This document shows positions 14,226 through 24,102 of a stretch of DNA of 58,733 bases, in pieces; the first letter of the stretch is position 1, and every line of letters starts with the position of its first letter. The DNA comes from a virus. The notes beneath the pieces were generated by a model that ran no database searches, was not told the origin of the DNA, and saw nothing but the letters and a program-made list of their open reading frames with translations. A program made the translations under genes and the position numbers. The stretch lies in IMG/VR virus record IMGVR_UViG_3300028766_000008, positions 1 through 58,733 of that record. One strand, 5' to 3'.

Positions 14226-17158
14226 TATTTAATCGCCTCGTTAATAATATCAGCCAATGAACCCTTGACTGGAATTTCACCACGTCCCAAGTATTGATTG
14301 GGTGTCGCAGCCAAACCGCCTTGGGATTCACGTTCTTTCGCTTTTGCAGCAAGATTTTCAACACCAGAAGCAACTTTCTTCCCTGCCGATTCAGCAATAC
14401 CTGGAATTTCGGAGAAGCTAGGCGCTTTATCAGCCAATGAACCCTTGACTGGAATTTCACCACGTCCCAAGTATTGATTGGGTTGCACAGTTAAATCTGG
14501 TGGACGCACGACAGGCTTCCGCATAGCAGCATCATTAAAGCCAACAGATATTTGCTTACCGTCCAAACCAAGAACAGGAAGCCCATGATTGTCGATCATC
14601 AGTAATCTTTGATTGGCCTCATCGGTTAAAAAAGAAGATGATGTTTGTAAATCTTGGATATAGTGTTCTCTTGAAGCATAAGTTGGCGGCACATATTGTT
14701 GCGGAGATACTAGATCCCCAATGTGCTGCTGATAAAACTGGGTGTTTGTAGATATGCTATCAATTCTATTTAAGGGAACGCGATCTCCTGATGGCAGATA
14801 GCCATAACCATGCGTCATTGCAGCAACAGCCTTATTGGTAGCATCTTTAATACTTCCGGCTGCTGGGTCATAAAACTTAATCGCCATAGACATATGTTCG
14901 GCTTGGTCTTGTATTTGCTGTAGATATTGTGGGCTTGCACCCGATCTACGCATCGACAACATAAAAGATTGTAAATCAGTATTGCTGGTCACGGCATCTT
15001 TCATTGCCGTAAGATTTTCTTTACCGCCCATAATAAATTCGTCTGTTTTACCCTTCGTCAAATCATCCGAACCAAGTTTAGCATCCATTGCGCCATACTG
15101 CGCCATCATCGGGTCTTCTGCCGTGTGTGCCTGAGTTTGCTGTTGGAACGTCAGGCCGAGTGACTTATAAACTTGGGGCCATGTATTTCCGTAATTCCTT
15201 GCCATCTTCGCAAGCTTGTCTGGAGCCTGCTCTGGATTCGCAGTTAAATCATTCTGAATTGCCGCAGCATAAGCTTTTGGCAAAACAGAACGATTAACTT
15301 CTGGCACCTGTAGGGCTTCCTGACGAGCCGCAACAGCATTAACGTAATTAACCATCTTCTGCGGGTTCTTGGTATCCTGAACAGCATCTTGGAATTGATT
15401 GCTTAATTTAGTATCATTGCTAGTTATCATGCCAGCGGGATCATCACCTAGTTGCTTATAATAGTCCTGAGCCGCTTTCTGCATTTTGCCATACAAATTT
15501 GACTGCTCACCGAAGTTCTGCGAACCGCTCATGCGTCCAGTGACATCAGCAACATAAGAAGAAACGCTTTTACCGTTCTTATCTGATGTATTATTTATCC
15601 AAGGCGTAGGGCTTCCGGCAGGAGCAACATTTCCAGCACCAGAAAAATACCCAACCGCGATTCTTGCTGGATCGCCGTTAAACTTGCTTGATAGATCATC
15701 AATAATGCGATGACCAACCGCCTCATTATCTTTGGGGTTGTTTATATCTTCACCAGGTTTGGCGTATTGTGCAAAGGTTCCGGGAGTAATCTGCCATCCA
15801 CCTACAGAAACTCCGTTAGCAGGAGCGTTCGCTTTACCGCCAGATTCTTGTTGATGAATGGAATCGGCAATCGACATGCCGTGAGGGGCAAACGCATCTA
15901 ATGCCGCCTGATTTTGAGCAGGCGTTCGTGTGGGCATCCCGCCAACAAAACCGGCAACCTGATGAAGCTGATTTACTTGGTTTAGAAAGTCTTGTGCTTT
16001 ATCTGGATCTTTTCTAAAAGCTTTTTGAACTGTAGCAGGATCATAAACGCCGACTGGGGATTTCCCAGCGTAAGCTAGAGCCTCGTCATTCTTATAGGCT
16101 TGGTTTAAATCATAACGCGCCTGCTCTGCGCCAAAACTAGTTTGCATATTATCAAGATGATGCGTCATGGCATCTATATCATCCTGACTTCTTCCTGCGC
16201 GTTGCATTGAACCAACAACAGCGGCTTTATTATAATTGTCTCCTGTTACCGCATATTCTTTTGCATCCTGTATCGTCTGATTTTGCTGACGCACAAATTC
16301 TTGTTGCATAGCATTGGTAATTTCAGTGCGTTGTTGCGCATCAACATAAGGCACGTTCGTTACAACTTGATTGCCGTCCTTATCAACGCCAACAGCTTGG
16401 TATGAACCATTCAGATATTTATTGGCTATAGATTGCGCCAAATCTGGGCTAGTACGAATATTTGAGTTAATAGCACCTGATATTGCTGTGCCTATATGTT
16501 TTGCCGACATACCAGCAATCGCAGATGGATCAGTAATACCTTGATGGTCAGCTAAATCAGCCGTGTCATTTCTAATCTTATCAATATAAGTAGACGCAGT
16601 AGGGTTGTTTGCATTAAGCGCAAACTGATTGGCATTATTATCTATAGAAGATTTTAATGAGGTGAGTTGTGCGGATTCGGCTTGATCTGCAACATAAGCA
16701 CCAGAACGAAAAATAGCACTGCTGGCTTCATGCGAAAAATCGTCTTTGAATTTATTCTGCGCCGCCAAATTTGGCATAGAATTGGCGTATTTTTCTTGAA
16801 TTTGAGAAACGCTATCCTGAAAAGTTTTATAAGCGTTTACGGAATTATTGCCTTTGTTTTGTCTAAAAGCCAATTCCGCATCAGATAATTCTTTAGACGC
16901 ATTTGTTACGCCGTCACGCGCAGACGAGTCAGCGTACATTTGGGCAAAATGCGTAGCTAAATCACTCGCTTCATCTCCTAATTGCTCACCAGTTTTACCC
17001 GCTTGCTCTAACGCCTGTCCTACATTTGCACCGAAATCATTCGGATTGGCTTGAACCTCAAAACGCGGCCCACGACCAGCAGGTGAATCCGTATCCGCAA
17101 TACCCGATGGGCTTGCGTTATAACCTTGATAAACATCTTGAGGTTTTGGGCCAGCCAT
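14225..17158 (-). CDS. Internal virion protein with lytic transglycosylase domain, 977 residues
   Basis: Around residues 425-520 there is an SLT-like lysozyme domain: IADSIHQQESGGK (probable catalytic Glu at about 437), then SVGGWQITPGTFAQYA and ARIAVGYFSGAGNV. The rest is long, polar and helical. This combination is typical of podovirus internal proteins that digest murein during DNA ejection. The C-terminus holds two copies of NQYLGRGEIPVKGSLAD, encoded by a perfect 56-base direct repeat. Confidence 0.85.
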   Translation of the reverse strand: MAGPKPQDVYQGYNASPSGIADTDSPAGRGPRFEVQANPNDFGANVGQALEQAGKTGEQLGDEASDLATHFAQMYADSSARDGVTNASKELSDAELAFRQNKGNNSVNAYKTFQDSVSQIQEKYANSMPNLAAQNKFKDDFSHEASSAIFRSGAYVADQAESAQLTSLKSSIDNNANQFALNANNPTASTYIDKIRNDTADLADHQGITDPSAIAGMSAKHIGTAISGAINSNIRTSPDLAQSIANKYLNGSYQAVGVDKDGNQVVTNVPYVDAQQRTEITNAMQQEFVRQQNQTIQDAKEYAVTGDNYNKAAVVGSMQRAGRSQDDIDAMTHHLDNMQTSFGAEQARYDLNQAYKNDEALAYAGKSPVGVYDPATVQKAFRKDPDKAQDFLNQVNQLHQVAGFVGGMPTRTPAQNQAALDAFAPHGMSIADSIHQQESGGKANAPANGVSVGGWQITPGTFAQYAKPGEDINNPKDNEAVGHRIIDDLSSKFNGDPARIAVGYFSGAGNVAPAGSPTPWINNTSDKNGKSVSSYVADVTGRMSGSQNFGEQSNLYGKMQKAAQDYYKQLGDDPAGMITSNDTKLSNQFQDAVQDTKNPQKMVNYVNAVAARQEALQVPEVNRSVLPKAYAAAIQNDLTANPEQAPDKLAKMARNYGNTWPQVYKSLGLTFQQQTQAHTAEDPMMAQYGAMDAKLGSDDLTKGKTDEFIMGGKENLTAMKDAVTSNTDLQSFMLSMRRSGASPQYLQQIQDQAEHMSMAIKFYDPAAGSIKDATNKAVAAMTHGYGYLPSGDRVPLNRIDSISTNTQFYQQHIGDLVSPQQYVPPTYASREHYIQDLQTSSSFLTDEANQRLLMIDNHGLPVLGLDGKQISVGFNDAAMRKPVVRPPDLTVQPNQYLGRGEIPVKGSLADKAPSFSEIPGIAESAGKKVASGVENLAAKAKERESQGGLAATPNQYLGRGEIPVKGSLADIINEAIK
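14248..14303. repeat. 56-base direct repeat, copy 1
   Basis: Identical to 14428-14483, exactly 180 bases (60 codons) apart and in frame inside the ejection-protein gene. Confidence 0.95.
14428..14483. repeat. 56-base direct repeat, copy 2
   Basis: Identical to 14248-14303. The flanking bases differ at both ends, so the edges are sharp. Confidence 0.95.
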
Positions 17159-17165
17159 GATTTAC

Positions 17166-17240
17166 CTATTGACTTGGATAAGCTGAACCAGAACCAACGG
17201 TGCCAAAACTAGAATCTACCGTAGGAGCAACAGAACCGCT
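17166..17240 (-). other. Possible +1-frame extension of the upstream gene
   Basis: In the +1 frame the sequence reads SGSVAPTVDSSFGTVGSGSAYPSQ and stops at 17166-17168, leaving a normal AGG spacer before the ATG at 17158. Otherwise this would be one of the few empty gaps in a tightly packed operon. It could be programmed frameshifting, a recent one-base mutation or a homopolymer sequencing error. Confidence 0.4.
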
Positions 17241-17859
17241 AAAAACCACTGCGGCCACCATTCGTGGTAAATTTAGCGTAATTACTAGCAGCACTTCCCA
17301 ACCCACCAAGCACAGAAGAACCCGCTCCAATGTCTCCGGCTGTTTCAGCTTGGCCTGCAGAAGAAGTGTCTAAATTTGACTGCGCCGTATCATTGGCACC
17401 TTGGACTTGGTACCCATAAGCCGTTCGAGCAGCATTAGAGCGGATTGTAATGGCGTTTAATTCTCCAAGTTGGCGAGCCGACGATTGTACTTGTAAGTTT
17501 GACCCTGAATTAATATCAACGCCAGATGCGCCTTCGTTAGCAACAATGGCCCCAAGTTTTGCGCGTGACTGAAGCCCAGCTTGTTCGGCTTGTGCTGTGC
17601 CAGCTGCCCCAGCGTAATTTGCGCTTTGTGTAGCTATAATAGCATTATTAGCAGCTATCTGGGCGTTGGATTTATCTGTGGCAGATGTGGCTTCTCCTTG
17701 TTGTATGGCACCAACTGTACCCAACCCAGCAGCTCCTATGGATGTGATGGCACCTATAGCCCCCAAATTAGCTCCAATAGCTGCTGTGGCAGTTCCAAAG
17801 GTACCAGCCCCACCAGCGGCGGCGGCTATTCCAGCGGCAGATACAGTTCCACCCGACAT
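17239..17859 (-). CDS. Gly/Ala-rich internal virion protein, possibly frameshifted at its end
   Basis: 206 residues. The N-terminal 60 are extremely Gly/Ala/Ile-rich (GGAGTFGTATAAIGANLGAIG), then a helical Gln/Ala-rich domain (SNAQIAANNAIIATQSANYAG). Small proteins of this kind precede the large core proteins in BPP-1-like phages. The annotated stop follows a run of five T. Skipping one base there opens a further ~24 codons that end at 17166, just before the next gene. Confidence 0.75.
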   Translation of the reverse strand: MSGGTVSAAGIAAAAGGAGTFGTATAAIGANLGAIGAITSIGAAGLGTVGAIQQGEATSATDKSNAQIAANNAIIATQSANYAGAAGTAQAEQAGLQSRAKLGAIVANEGASGVDINSGSNLQVQSSARQLGELNAITIRSNAARTAYGYQVQGANDTAQSNLDTSSAGQAETAGDIGAGSSVLGGLGSAASNYAKFTTNGGRSGF

Positions 17860-17864
17860 ATTAT

Positions 17865-18323
17865 TTACTTCCCCGTAATGGTAACATGATTGATGGCGTC
17901 TTCATTGCGCGAGAATAGAAGGTGCGTCTCATCCGTAAATTCTTCTTCAGCTTCTTCAACCGTTTTTGCGCTCGTTGGGAAGACCATTGTAACGTAAGTG
18001 TCACCTATCGCATATCCAGCTTGTTTGCGGTTGGCGTTCCCAGAGAATACATTGTACCCATGCAATTCAATGGGTTCGTTATCAATATAAATAACAAAAT
18101 CACCGCTCAAAATTAGTAATGTTGGAATCTTCATAAGCGAACCAACTATTGTCACACCAGCTGGAACCATAATCGTTCGTGAATACATTCCAGCGTGAAT
18201 CAAATGAGATGTCGGAATTAAGGTTTGTGGTAATTGACCAACAAAAGCCTCAAGACGACGAACATTGGCAATCGTCACTTCACTCATAGTATCTATGCGA
18301 CGCTCAGCCACTGCATTAGACAT
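17865..18323 (-). CDS. Hypothetical protein, 152 residues, cupin-like appearance
   Basis: A central beta-rich segment (MYSRTIMVPAGVTIVGS, then ILSGDFVIYIDNE) resembles a small beta-barrel/cupin strand pattern, but metal-binding residues are not clear. It begins inside the upstream acetyltransferase gene by 8 bases. Its role is unknown. Confidence 0.6.
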   Translation of the reverse strand: MSNAVAERRIDTMSEVTIANVRRLEAFVGQLPQTLIPTSHLIHAGMYSRTIMVPAGVTIVGSLMKIPTLLILSGDFVIYIDNEPIELHGYNVFSGNANRKQAGYAIGDTYVTMVFPTSAKTVEEAEEEFTDETHLLFSRNEDAINHVTITGK

Positions 18324-18774
18324 TCGTTAATTTCCTGAAAAACACACGATTAGTCTCAACATACCCTATATGGGGTAAAACTTCAGCTAGATTACCACCA
18401 AAGGGGGCACTAATAAAGAGGCATGGAGATTGTCTTTCTGCGGCATATTCTTCAGCAGCGCGAATAAGTTTAAGACCAGCGCCTGTTTTACGATGCTCTT
18501 TAGCAACAAAAAGGCTTTCAGTGACGGACATAAGAACCCCGCAATGAGGGAAAATAGATATTAAAACAGTTACAAAACCGACTAATTTATCGTCCAAAAA
18601 CGCACCAATCGCCTGCAAAGAACCCAATTTTTCAAGGTTATAATACATTTCCATCTTAGCAGAAAACGGGGGTGCGCCGTCCACAACAAGTTCAGTCGCA
18701 TATTCAGCCAATAAATCTGAAAAATTTGGTGCAGATTCAAGGCGCGATACGGTACATTTACAAATATTAATCAC
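18316..18774 (-). CDS. GNAT-family acetyltransferase
   Basis: About 152 residues from a GTG (18774) that overlaps the upstream stop. The GNAT order is visible: KLVGFVTV (strand 4), a central SVTESLFVAKEHRKTGAGLKLI with the acetyl-CoA loop R-x-x-G-x-G/A, then a C-terminal FGGNLAEVLPHIGY. The substrate is unknown. Phages of this group often carry GNAT genes in the tail module. A longer ATG start at 18801 inside the nozzle gene is possible. Confidence 0.75.
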   Translation of the reverse strand: MINICKCTVSRLESAPNFSDLLAEYATELVVDGAPPFSAKMEMYYNLEKLGSLQAIGAFLDDKLVGFVTVLISIFPHCGVLMSVTESLFVAKEHRKTGAGLKLIRAAEEYAAERQSPCLFISAPFGGNLAEVLPHIGYVETNRVFFRKLTNV

Positions 18775-21652
18775 TCGTATCCCCCATTTCATACCAAACA
18801 ATAAGGCTGTTAAGGTTTATAGGAAGGGGGTACTGCGTTTGAATAGCAATTTGTGCGTTTGTTTCCCAATCGGCGGGAGCTTCAATATATTCATCGCCAG
18901 TATATAATGGCACTGAATTACCAGGGATAACAGCAGCATTTCGTTCTCTTGATGAATAAAGACCCGTCCACGTTATATTAGCATTATTTGGCTGGGTGGA
19001 TGCATCAGGCTGATTAACACCAATTGAAATGCCCCTTGATGCCTCCATACGCGCCGTAACGCCAAATATTGACTTACGTTTGCCTTGGGGCGTGTCTTTT
19101 TGTCCTGGTGGGTCAAGGTACATAGTTTGTAATTGACACGTGTACGGCAATCCTACGGTTATTTGGGAGGCTGCCAGAGGCAATGTCACGGTGCCGTTAA
19201 CAACAGTCTGACTGGGAACGACAGCGCCATCCGCCAATATAGAAACTTCCAAACCGTTTAAATGATTTAACCCGCTCACAGACGTTGTTGGCGTTCCTAT
19301 TGACCAGTTCCCTGATATTTGGGGTATTGGCGTATTATTCGGGTCATTGGGAATAGTTTTAGTTATAGGTGTCGTTATGTTGGCCGTAACACTTGTTCCT
19401 GACGTATAAGACGTAATTGTAGCCACCCCACCGCCAGTTCTAATAACATCCCCAACCATGCCAGAAGAAAAAACCGAAGATGAAGTTGTGAAAACAACAT
19501 TATTGGTAATTACGGCGCTGACAACCGCACCCGAACCTGTACTATCGGATATTAATATACTGGTTTCACCTAATGTATAATTTTGGCCTTGAGTTAATGG
19601 AGTAACTGCTGTGATAACACCAGCAACAACCGTAACACTAAAAGTAGCCCCAAAACCTTGCCCACTGGCGTCGAGCGCAACAGCAGTAGGTGCTGTATAT
19701 CCTTCTCCTCCAAAAGCCACGAGGGTACTTGATATATTACTTGTTCCGTTTGCCGATGCTGCATAAATTGTAGCTGATGGATAATTTAAAGCCAAAGTGA
19801 GCCCTGCATCAACGCACCAGCAACTACCAACATCTTGCCACAAACGATTATTCATGCGTTCTGAATAATAAACGTAAACACCATTTACCAAACGCTGCGT
19901 TACAATATACAAAGCATCTACAGGTGGCTCTACAACAGTGCAAACGCTGGCATACAATCCATTGGTGTCGTGTCTTGCCCAAGCATAAACATCTTGTTCT
20001 TTAAGGTATGTAAAAGATAACATAGTGCCGTCATTTCTGACGCACCATATAAGTTTGTACGGTTCCTCAGCATAAGCCCATTGAATGATCTCATAACCAG
20101 TAAACAATTGGTTTGAAAGAACAGTAGTGTCCGTTCCAGTATAAATGTTAACAAAGAAATTATAAGACAAATCCCTTACGATTGATCCTTTGGCTTGCAC
20201 ATATAAAATATCGTAATTAACCACGATAGGCGGGACGGTTGAATTGCAACCATTATATGCTTGGGGCTGTGCGTCCTGACTTGACGGTGTAATAGCTGCA
20301 CTATTACCACCATTTAATTGCCATGCCCCAGAACCTGTCAAAACAACTAACCCACCTGGCATGGGAACAAGAAATTGAATGCCATTAACTTGTTGCGCCC
20401 ACGGTGATCCAGTTATTGAATCAGAATCGGCAATAGGTATGGCATAGTCAAAATTAAGAAAAGCCCCTGGCTGGCTCATGTAATACGTATCTGGATTATC
20501 AATTGTACTTGCATAAACGCGACGTTGCTGAAAATACGCTACGCATCCGGGGTAATAACCCGTCCCTGTAAAAGGGTTTTGATGCTGAGGGGGGACAGTC
20601 GTAAAATCAGGTTGAATGTTTGTGTCAACAAAACTTGTCGATAAACTTGTCCCGGCAAAACCAAAAAGAACTCCCGAAGGTTGCGCGGTTCCATACGAAG
20701 GCGTTGCTTCATATATATTGTAGCTTGTAGCCCCGGTCACGGCTGACCACGTAATAGTATTGCTACCTGCGTATATTGATATGTCGTTATTGTAACATTG
20801 AGCTACATTTGAAGCGATACTTTCTTCGCCATCGGAAGCAACAGCCGTAACAACATACTGATAATAAGTTGTCGCAGTTGTGGAAGAATTAGCTGTAGCG
20901 GAAGCACCAGTAGGAGCAGATATAGAAGAAGCAAATGTTACTTCTGTAAAAACCCAATTTGTCGCCCCATCACGCTGAAGATCATAGGGCGGATAATCAT
21001 AGGGTGAACTTTCATTAACATAAGAAACACATGTCAAAGACATTGTGTTCGCGCTTTGAGTATATTTTAAATAAGGCAAATCTACAGCAGCGTATGGAGA
21101 TGTCACAGTATAAATACGGGCAACCGTGCCGCCAGTAGAAGCGGTTGCCGAAGTTACGTTATTTCCAAAAAGATCTTGAACATTAAAAGTATTGGTGGTT
21201 TTCGCTGTAACAACCCAAACTAATCCGCTAAAACCCGTATTTCCAGAATCATAAATCCAATCGCCAACACGATAACCATGAGCCGTAGCTGTAAATAGTC
21301 CAGCGGAACTGACACTTGTTACAGTAACGGCGCTTTCTAAAACGTATGCGCCATCAGACAAGATGCGCATATATTCATCACCAAATTCCAGCGCATAACC
21401 TTGGTCAATGTTAAATTGAAAAGGAATTAACCGTGGTGGATAGCTAGATATTGTGCCACCAACATTAGGGGCGTTTTGCTTACACATTCCGCAATACGCA
21501 GTGCCTGCGCGTGACGCGGCTCCTCCACGATAATTGGCGAAGAAATTACGATAAGTAGAAGCCCCCGAATGATATTTCTGAAGATCCGTTCTGCCAAAAA
21601 CCGAAGGACTAAGTTCGCCTGACGAAAAGCTGTTTTGAATAGTGGTTAGCAT
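18767..21652 (-). CDS. Tail nozzle / stabilisation protein (gp12-like), 961 residues
   Basis: The start LTTIQNSFSSGELSPSVFGRTDLQKYHSG is the characteristic N-terminus of podovirus tubular tail B/phage stabilisation proteins. ALEFGDEYMRILSDG follows. The rest is long and beta-rich with fibronectin-like Ser/Thr/Ala stretches. It overlaps the adaptor gene by 7 bases. It forms the tail tip through which DNA leaves. Confidence 0.85.
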   Translation of the reverse strand: MLTTIQNSFSSGELSPSVFGRTDLQKYHSGASTYRNFFANYRGGAASRAGTAYCGMCKQNAPNVGGTISSYPPRLIPFQFNIDQGYALEFGDEYMRILSDGAYVLESAVTVTSVSSAGLFTATAHGYRVGDWIYDSGNTGFSGLVWVVTAKTTNTFNVQDLFGNNVTSATASTGGTVARIYTVTSPYAAVDLPYLKYTQSANTMSLTCVSYVNESSPYDYPPYDLQRDGATNWVFTEVTFASSISAPTGASATANSSTTATTYYQYVVTAVASDGEESIASNVAQCYNNDISIYAGSNTITWSAVTGATSYNIYEATPSYGTAQPSGVLFGFAGTSLSTSFVDTNIQPDFTTVPPQHQNPFTGTGYYPGCVAYFQQRRVYASTIDNPDTYYMSQPGAFLNFDYAIPIADSDSITGSPWAQQVNGIQFLVPMPGGLVVLTGSGAWQLNGGNSAAITPSSQDAQPQAYNGCNSTVPPIVVNYDILYVQAKGSIVRDLSYNFFVNIYTGTDTTVLSNQLFTGYEIIQWAYAEEPYKLIWCVRNDGTMLSFTYLKEQDVYAWARHDTNGLYASVCTVVEPPVDALYIVTQRLVNGVYVYYSERMNNRLWQDVGSCWCVDAGLTLALNYPSATIYAASANGTSNISSTLVAFGGEGYTAPTAVALDASGQGFGATFSVTVVAGVITAVTPLTQGQNYTLGETSILISDSTGSGAVVSAVITNNVVFTTSSSVFSSGMVGDVIRTGGGVATITSYTSGTSVTANITTPITKTIPNDPNNTPIPQISGNWSIGTPTTSVSGLNHLNGLEVSILADGAVVPSQTVVNGTVTLPLAASQITVGLPYTCQLQTMYLDPPGQKDTPQGKRKSIFGVTARMEASRGISIGVNQPDASTQPNNANITWTGLYSSRERNAAVIPGNSVPLYTGDEYIEAPADWETNAQIAIQTQYPLPINLNSLIVWYEMGDTSD

Positions 21653-22437
21653 AGGCTAAATCCCCAATTAATGTTGTCATACCCTACGCCTTGCCAAACA
21701 TCCCATCCACCAGAGCCGCCATTTCTTGCGGATATCCAGTCAGGGACGTGATCTTGACAGTTGCTGCCTTCATTCCCATCAGCCGTCCTGGCTTGCATAA
21801 TAATTTCTTCAGCCAACCGAGCTTGCATTTGCATCAACGGCAAATTCATAGCAATGCCAGGGCATAAAAAGGCCGCCAAAGACGCCACAAATGCAGCTTC
21901 AAATTGCGAATCCCAAATTGTTGGGATTGGTTGATTAACAATATAATTAAGTTGAGCCTGATCTTGATTGGTCAAGATAACGCTAATAGGACTTCCGCTT
22001 GCATTTGTGCTGTAAGCAACCTTAAAAGGAATTTGACCGCGACCCCGAAAATAGATGGGCGCTGGAACACTACCAGTTGTATAATTCGTGCCACTTAACT
22101 GGGCCGGATACGTAGGAACAATAGCTCGTGCTTTAAGCATGTCAGTAGGGGCTGCATACATATAAAGCCAAGGTGTAGGAACGGTTAAACCATAGCCAGT
22201 AGTTCCACCTTCAGGCGTACCTGCTGCCGCTCCCAATATTGACAATGAAGCTTGTTGAGATAAACAATTCCACCAAGCAGTTCGCGCTAAAGATTGAAAT
22301 GTGGGAAGATACAAAAGATTGCAAGCATTTGCGGCAACACTTTGATCGCTAGGAAATACGCTGCTTATGGTTGATTTGCCGCCTATTGCCATCAAAGATC
22401 GTTGGCATAGACTTAATTGGCTGGATGCTGATGTCAT
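21646..22437 (-). CDS. Head-tail adaptor / tail tubular protein A-like
   Basis: 263 residues. The N-terminus reads CQRSLMAIGGKSTISSVFPSDQSVAANACNLLY, then ARTAWWNCL and PTPWLYMYAAPTDMLKARAI, the pattern of gp11/gp4-like connector proteins. It would join the portal dodecamer to the nozzle encoded immediately downstream. Confidence 0.8.
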   Translation of the reverse strand: MTSASSQLSLCQRSLMAIGGKSTISSVFPSDQSVAANACNLLYLPTFQSLARTAWWNCLSQQASLSILGAAAGTPEGGTTGYGLTVPTPWLYMYAAPTDMLKARAIVPTYPAQLSGTNYTTGSVPAPIYFRGRGQIPFKVAYSTNASGSPISVILTNQDQAQLNYIVNQPIPTIWDSQFEAAFVASLAAFLCPGIAMNLPLMQMQARLAEEIIMQARTADGNEGSNCQDHVPDWISARNGGSGGWDVWQGVGYDNINWGFSLC

Positions 22438-22448
22438 GCTTCACCTGC

Positions 22449-22826
22449 TTAATAATACAGGTTGCGACCTTTATTGCCACGACCTTTGAGTTTCTTTTTG
22501 GGCATTTCATCACGCTCAACTTCGGCTTCTTCTGCCTGCTCGTTCTCACAACTCATAAATTTGATTTGCAGACTAACGCGGCATTTTTCGCCGTCTTCAT
22601 TTTGTTCAGTATTAATTCCCGTAACTTCCGCCATACAAAACAAATGAATCAAATCGCCAATTTCGCAATTTTCATCCAAGCCAAGCTTTTCAAGTTCAGC
22701 ATCACAAAGCGTAATTTGAAGGCCATAAGGATATTTGGGAACAGATTCGCCTAGAGCAAATGGAACGCCCATTGACTGTTCATCTTCGAGGCTTCGCGCC
22801 ATATCAACCAATTTTGGCATTTTCAT
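22449..22826 (-). CDS. Conserved small capsid-associated protein (staple-like)
   Basis: 125 residues: KYPYGLQITLCDAELEKLGL, then EIGDLIHLFCMAEVTGI, a beta-rich core and an acidic-then-basic tail (EEAEVERDEMPKKKLKGRGNKGR). The pattern resembles proteins annotated as capsid staple or structural in other phages, recalled rather than searched. The position upstream of adaptor and nozzle fits a virion role. Confidence 0.55.
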   Translation of the reverse strand: MKMPKLVDMARSLEDEQSMGVPFALGESVPKYPYGLQITLCDAELEKLGLDENCEIGDLIHLFCMAEVTGINTEQNEDGEKCRVSLQIKFMSCENEQAEEAEVERDEMPKKKLKGRGNKGRNLYY

Positions 22827-22835
22827 ATTTAACCC

Positions 22836-23558
22836 CTAAGCCGCAAGATTTTCAATTTCATCAACAGATATAGGCCGGATATCTTCAGCCACATGCTCTA
22901 CTGGAATCACATTTGTTACTTTTGGAAACATATATTCATATTCGCCAATATGCCCAATTTCTTGCGATAAATCATGATCGCAGAACATTTTGACGCCATG
23001 CACACGTAAAAGTGTCGAAAAATAAATATCCGATCCAACATAATCTTGTTTTTCTTCAAGCCAACGGATTTCAAAACGAGGCTTAGGAATTTCTCTAAAA
23101 GACGACACGCGAGCCAAAAAACTTGCCCCGCCCATAGAAGCGACTTCTTGCAATCCTGTCTTACCAGTTGAATCCAAACGGTTGCCGTTTATGTCACACA
23201 AAATGCCTTTAACTTCATTAATATCATGCATAGTTTTGTGACGATAATTTGTTGTCACAACATCCTTATCATGCTGAATAAGACGATCAACAATATTGTT
23301 AGGAAATGTCATATCGTCATCTAAAGATAACCAATGGGTGTAATTCCCATTAATCATCTCATCGACAAATTTTTCTTGGGCTATAGGAAGAACGCTAACT
23401 TGGCCGTATGAACGAAACTGAACATCTTGGAGTTTATACCCAGATACGCCAATGCCAGTTGTCATCAAATAGGACATAAGTCCTACAAGGGAAGAGCCAA
23501 ATTTGCCCTTCCAATCTCTATTGCTGGCCACGCTAACATAGAGCCTTACATTTTCCAT
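22836..23558 (-). CDS. GT-A-fold glycosyltransferase-like protein
   Basis: 240 residues. HWLSLDDDMTFP at about residues 74-85 carries a DDD/DxD metal-nucleotide motif. RRH-type residues and a conserved GGASFLARVS and GSDIYFSTLLR follow. These match phage family-2-like nucleotide-sugar transferases. It would transfer a sugar to a virion protein or to host surface glycan; neither target is shown by the sequence. Confidence 0.75.
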   Translation of the reverse strand: MENVRLYVSVASNRDWKGKFGSSLVGLMSYLMTTGIGVSGYKLQDVQFRSYGQVSVLPIAQEKFVDEMINGNYTHWLSLDDDMTFPNNIVDRLIQHDKDVVTTNYRHKTMHDINEVKGILCDINGNRLDSTGKTGLQEVASMGGASFLARVSSFREIPKPRFEIRWLEEKQDYVGSDIYFSTLLRVHGVKMFCDHDLSQEIGHIGEYEYMFPKVTNVIPVEHVAEDIRPISVDEIENLAA

Positions 23559-23569
23559 TAAAATCCTCT

Positions 23570-24100
23570 TTACGACAACCTATCAACCCAGAAATTAGAG
23601 CCTGCGTTAAGCGTAGTAGCCGTTGCGTTGCTGACATTTTGAGAGAAAGATAGCGCAAAAGTTCCTGTTGTTGCAGCTAAAATCGTACCTGTAATGTTAA
23701 CTGTGGTAACTGCCCCTGTATAAGCCAGAAGATTGCTTGACAGAGCCGTAATGTTACCTTGTGCGGCCACCGTAGCGGTATTGTAGGCCCAAGTATCAGC
23801 AGACAAAGTTGTTGCGGTAGCAGTGCCAGTAAATTGAAGCTTTAGACCGCCAGATGCACCGTTAGTTACCGACAAATAAACGTCAAAAACATAAACGCCA
23901 GCAGCTTGCAAAATAACTGACATGCCGCTTGACGTAATAAGCGTAGTCGAAGTTACCGAAACGCTATTGGCAAAATACGTGCTGCCCTCAAAGTTAGTGA
24001 TTTGCGTAAGACTGAATTGCTCAGTCGTGGCCGCAGGATAACCGTTTCCAGAAATACCCTGTACGATTACTAGTTCGTTACCAATAGGAAGTGTTGCCAT
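23570..24100 (-). CDS. Beta-sandwich (C1q-like) virion protein
   Basis: 176 residues. AGVYVFDVYLSVTNGASGGLKLQFTG and TATTLSADTWAY resemble the C1q/TNF-like jelly-roll domains seen in phage decoration and fibre proteins. Highly Thr/Ala/Val-rich with almost no charge. No signal peptide. Probably displayed on the virion. Confidence 0.6.
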   Translation of the reverse strand: MATLPIGNELVIVQGISGNGYPAATTEQFSLTQITNFEGSTYFANSVSVTSTTLITSSGMSVILQAAGVYVFDVYLSVTNGASGGLKLQFTGTATATTLSADTWAYNTATVAAQGNITALSSNLLAYTGAVTTVNITGTILAATTGTFALSFSQNVSNATATTLNAGSNFWVDRLS

Positions 24101-24102
24101 GA

